Shown here piece after piece: positions 59,409-60,000 of a stretch of 60,000 nt of DNA (positions within the stretch are counted from its first letter, which is position 1; each line of letters opens with the position of its first letter). Below the pieces are notes generated by a model. The model had not been told where the DNA came from. It made no database searches and saw nothing but the letters and a program-made list of their open reading frames with translations. Source of the stretch: Cryptomeria japonica. Taxonomy: Eukaryota > Streptophyta > Pinopsida > Cupressales > Cupressaceae. Position numbers and translations under genes: made by a program. The DNA is taken from contig NC_081407.1 of assembly GCF_030272615.1 (NCBI RefSeq), forward strand, positions 145,887,744 to 145,947,743, given 5' to 3'.

Positions 59409-60000
59409 ATGAGGCCTCGCACTTCATATTTTCTAATATGCTGTCTAATTCTCACTAATGAAATGGATTAATGCTTTTGTAAACCTATTTCATGCCTGTG
59501 TGAAATAAGGTAGTGCTTTTACAACTTAGGATAATGCTTTTGACCCTTAGTTTAGAGTTTTTGTTCCATAGGTTAGAGTTTTTATGATACAGGTTAGCAT
59601 TTTTGTCTTACATGTTAGCACTTTTGTTTCCTAGGTTAGCGTTTTTGCTTGAGAAATCACACATATAATATGCAGTTTAGCACTTTTATTGCACAGGTTA
59701 ATGCTTTTGTTCTACTGGTTAGCGCTTTTGCTCCATAGGATAGTGCTTTTGTTGTTTTAGCATTTTTATTTCATTCTACTACAAAAATTTAAAATTTTAT
59801 AATTTGTATGCTAGCAAATCCTTGCAGATTCGATTGTCCAAGATTGATTTTTCCAAACTACTAACTTGTGTGTTTGGAGGTTTCATTTTGAGCAACTTTT
59901 TAATGCATTTTCTGACATAGTTTAACTCAGAGTATTTTGGGAAGTAAAAAAATCATGCATATTTCACCTAGCCTAACTAAGGGGTAAATGAACAGCATGC
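59409..60000 (+). other. LysY leader with TTAGYGCTTTT motif array
   Basis: From about 59463 to 59775 roughly a dozen copies of GGTTAGCGCTTTTG and variants (TTAGCACTTTTG, TTAATGCTTTTG, TAGTGCTTTTG, TTAGCGTTTTTG) recur at about 25-bp intervals. The sense strand carries TTAGCGC, as in the LysX leader. Sequence after 59776 shows no ORF up to the window edge; gag would lie beyond. Confidence 0.75.

Overview
The window looks like repeat-dominated DNA from a land plant with a large genome; a gymnosperm is my guess, not something shown. Evidence: plant-type Ty1/copia and Ty3/gypsy LTR elements nested in one another, a decayed plant-type PPR gene, TATAAATAG core promoters inside LTRs, and long AT-rich gene-free stretches. 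I found no intact host gene. The only long intact reading frame is the Gag-protease ORF of a non-autonomous retrotransposon at 10178-13516. Names below (TRG1, TRG2, CopA, CopB, LysX, LysY, DNA-T) are local labels.

Layout. 1-860: decayed copia gag/integrase fragment (-). 860-7072: AT-rich DNA with small tandem duplications. 7073-7651 and 15556-17372: compound CA/TA microsatellite, interrupted by TRG1 (7652-15555), a complete TR-GAG-like element with 1265/1296-bp LTRs, CACAC target duplication, Gag-Pro only, and 31-bp-period hairpins in U3. 17524-50907: probable DNA transposon (DNA-T), about 9.7 kb without insertions, with 22-bp GC-rich inverted ends, a decayed second gene (+, 20461-22344) and a decayed DDE-type transposase gene (-, 50715 to 24040). 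CopA, a copia element, is inserted in the transposase gene (24603-48254). CopA's left LTR was hit by a Ty3-like element (LysX) primed by tRNA-Lys; a chimeric LysX/CopA unit of 4837 bp then became a near-identical tandem array (three full units plus a partial). 50911-54300: AT-rich DNA and a PPR pseudogene (+). 54290-56652: truncated copia element CopB (-), inserted into the LTR of a TRG1 relative, TRG2 (-, 56653-57792). 57793-60000: right part of an LTR, primer site and leader of another tRNA-Lys-primed element, LysY (+), running off the window.

Most notable: (1) TRG1 and TRG2 share a 31-bp-period U3 hairpin array whose sequence has changed but whose stems are kept by matching changes on both arms; (2) leaders of LysX and LysY carry long arrays of a TTAGCGC-type motif with about 25-bp spacing; (3) the 4837-bp chimeric tandem array; (4) a DNA transposon with a transposase I can recognise only by its D, D, E motif blocks.
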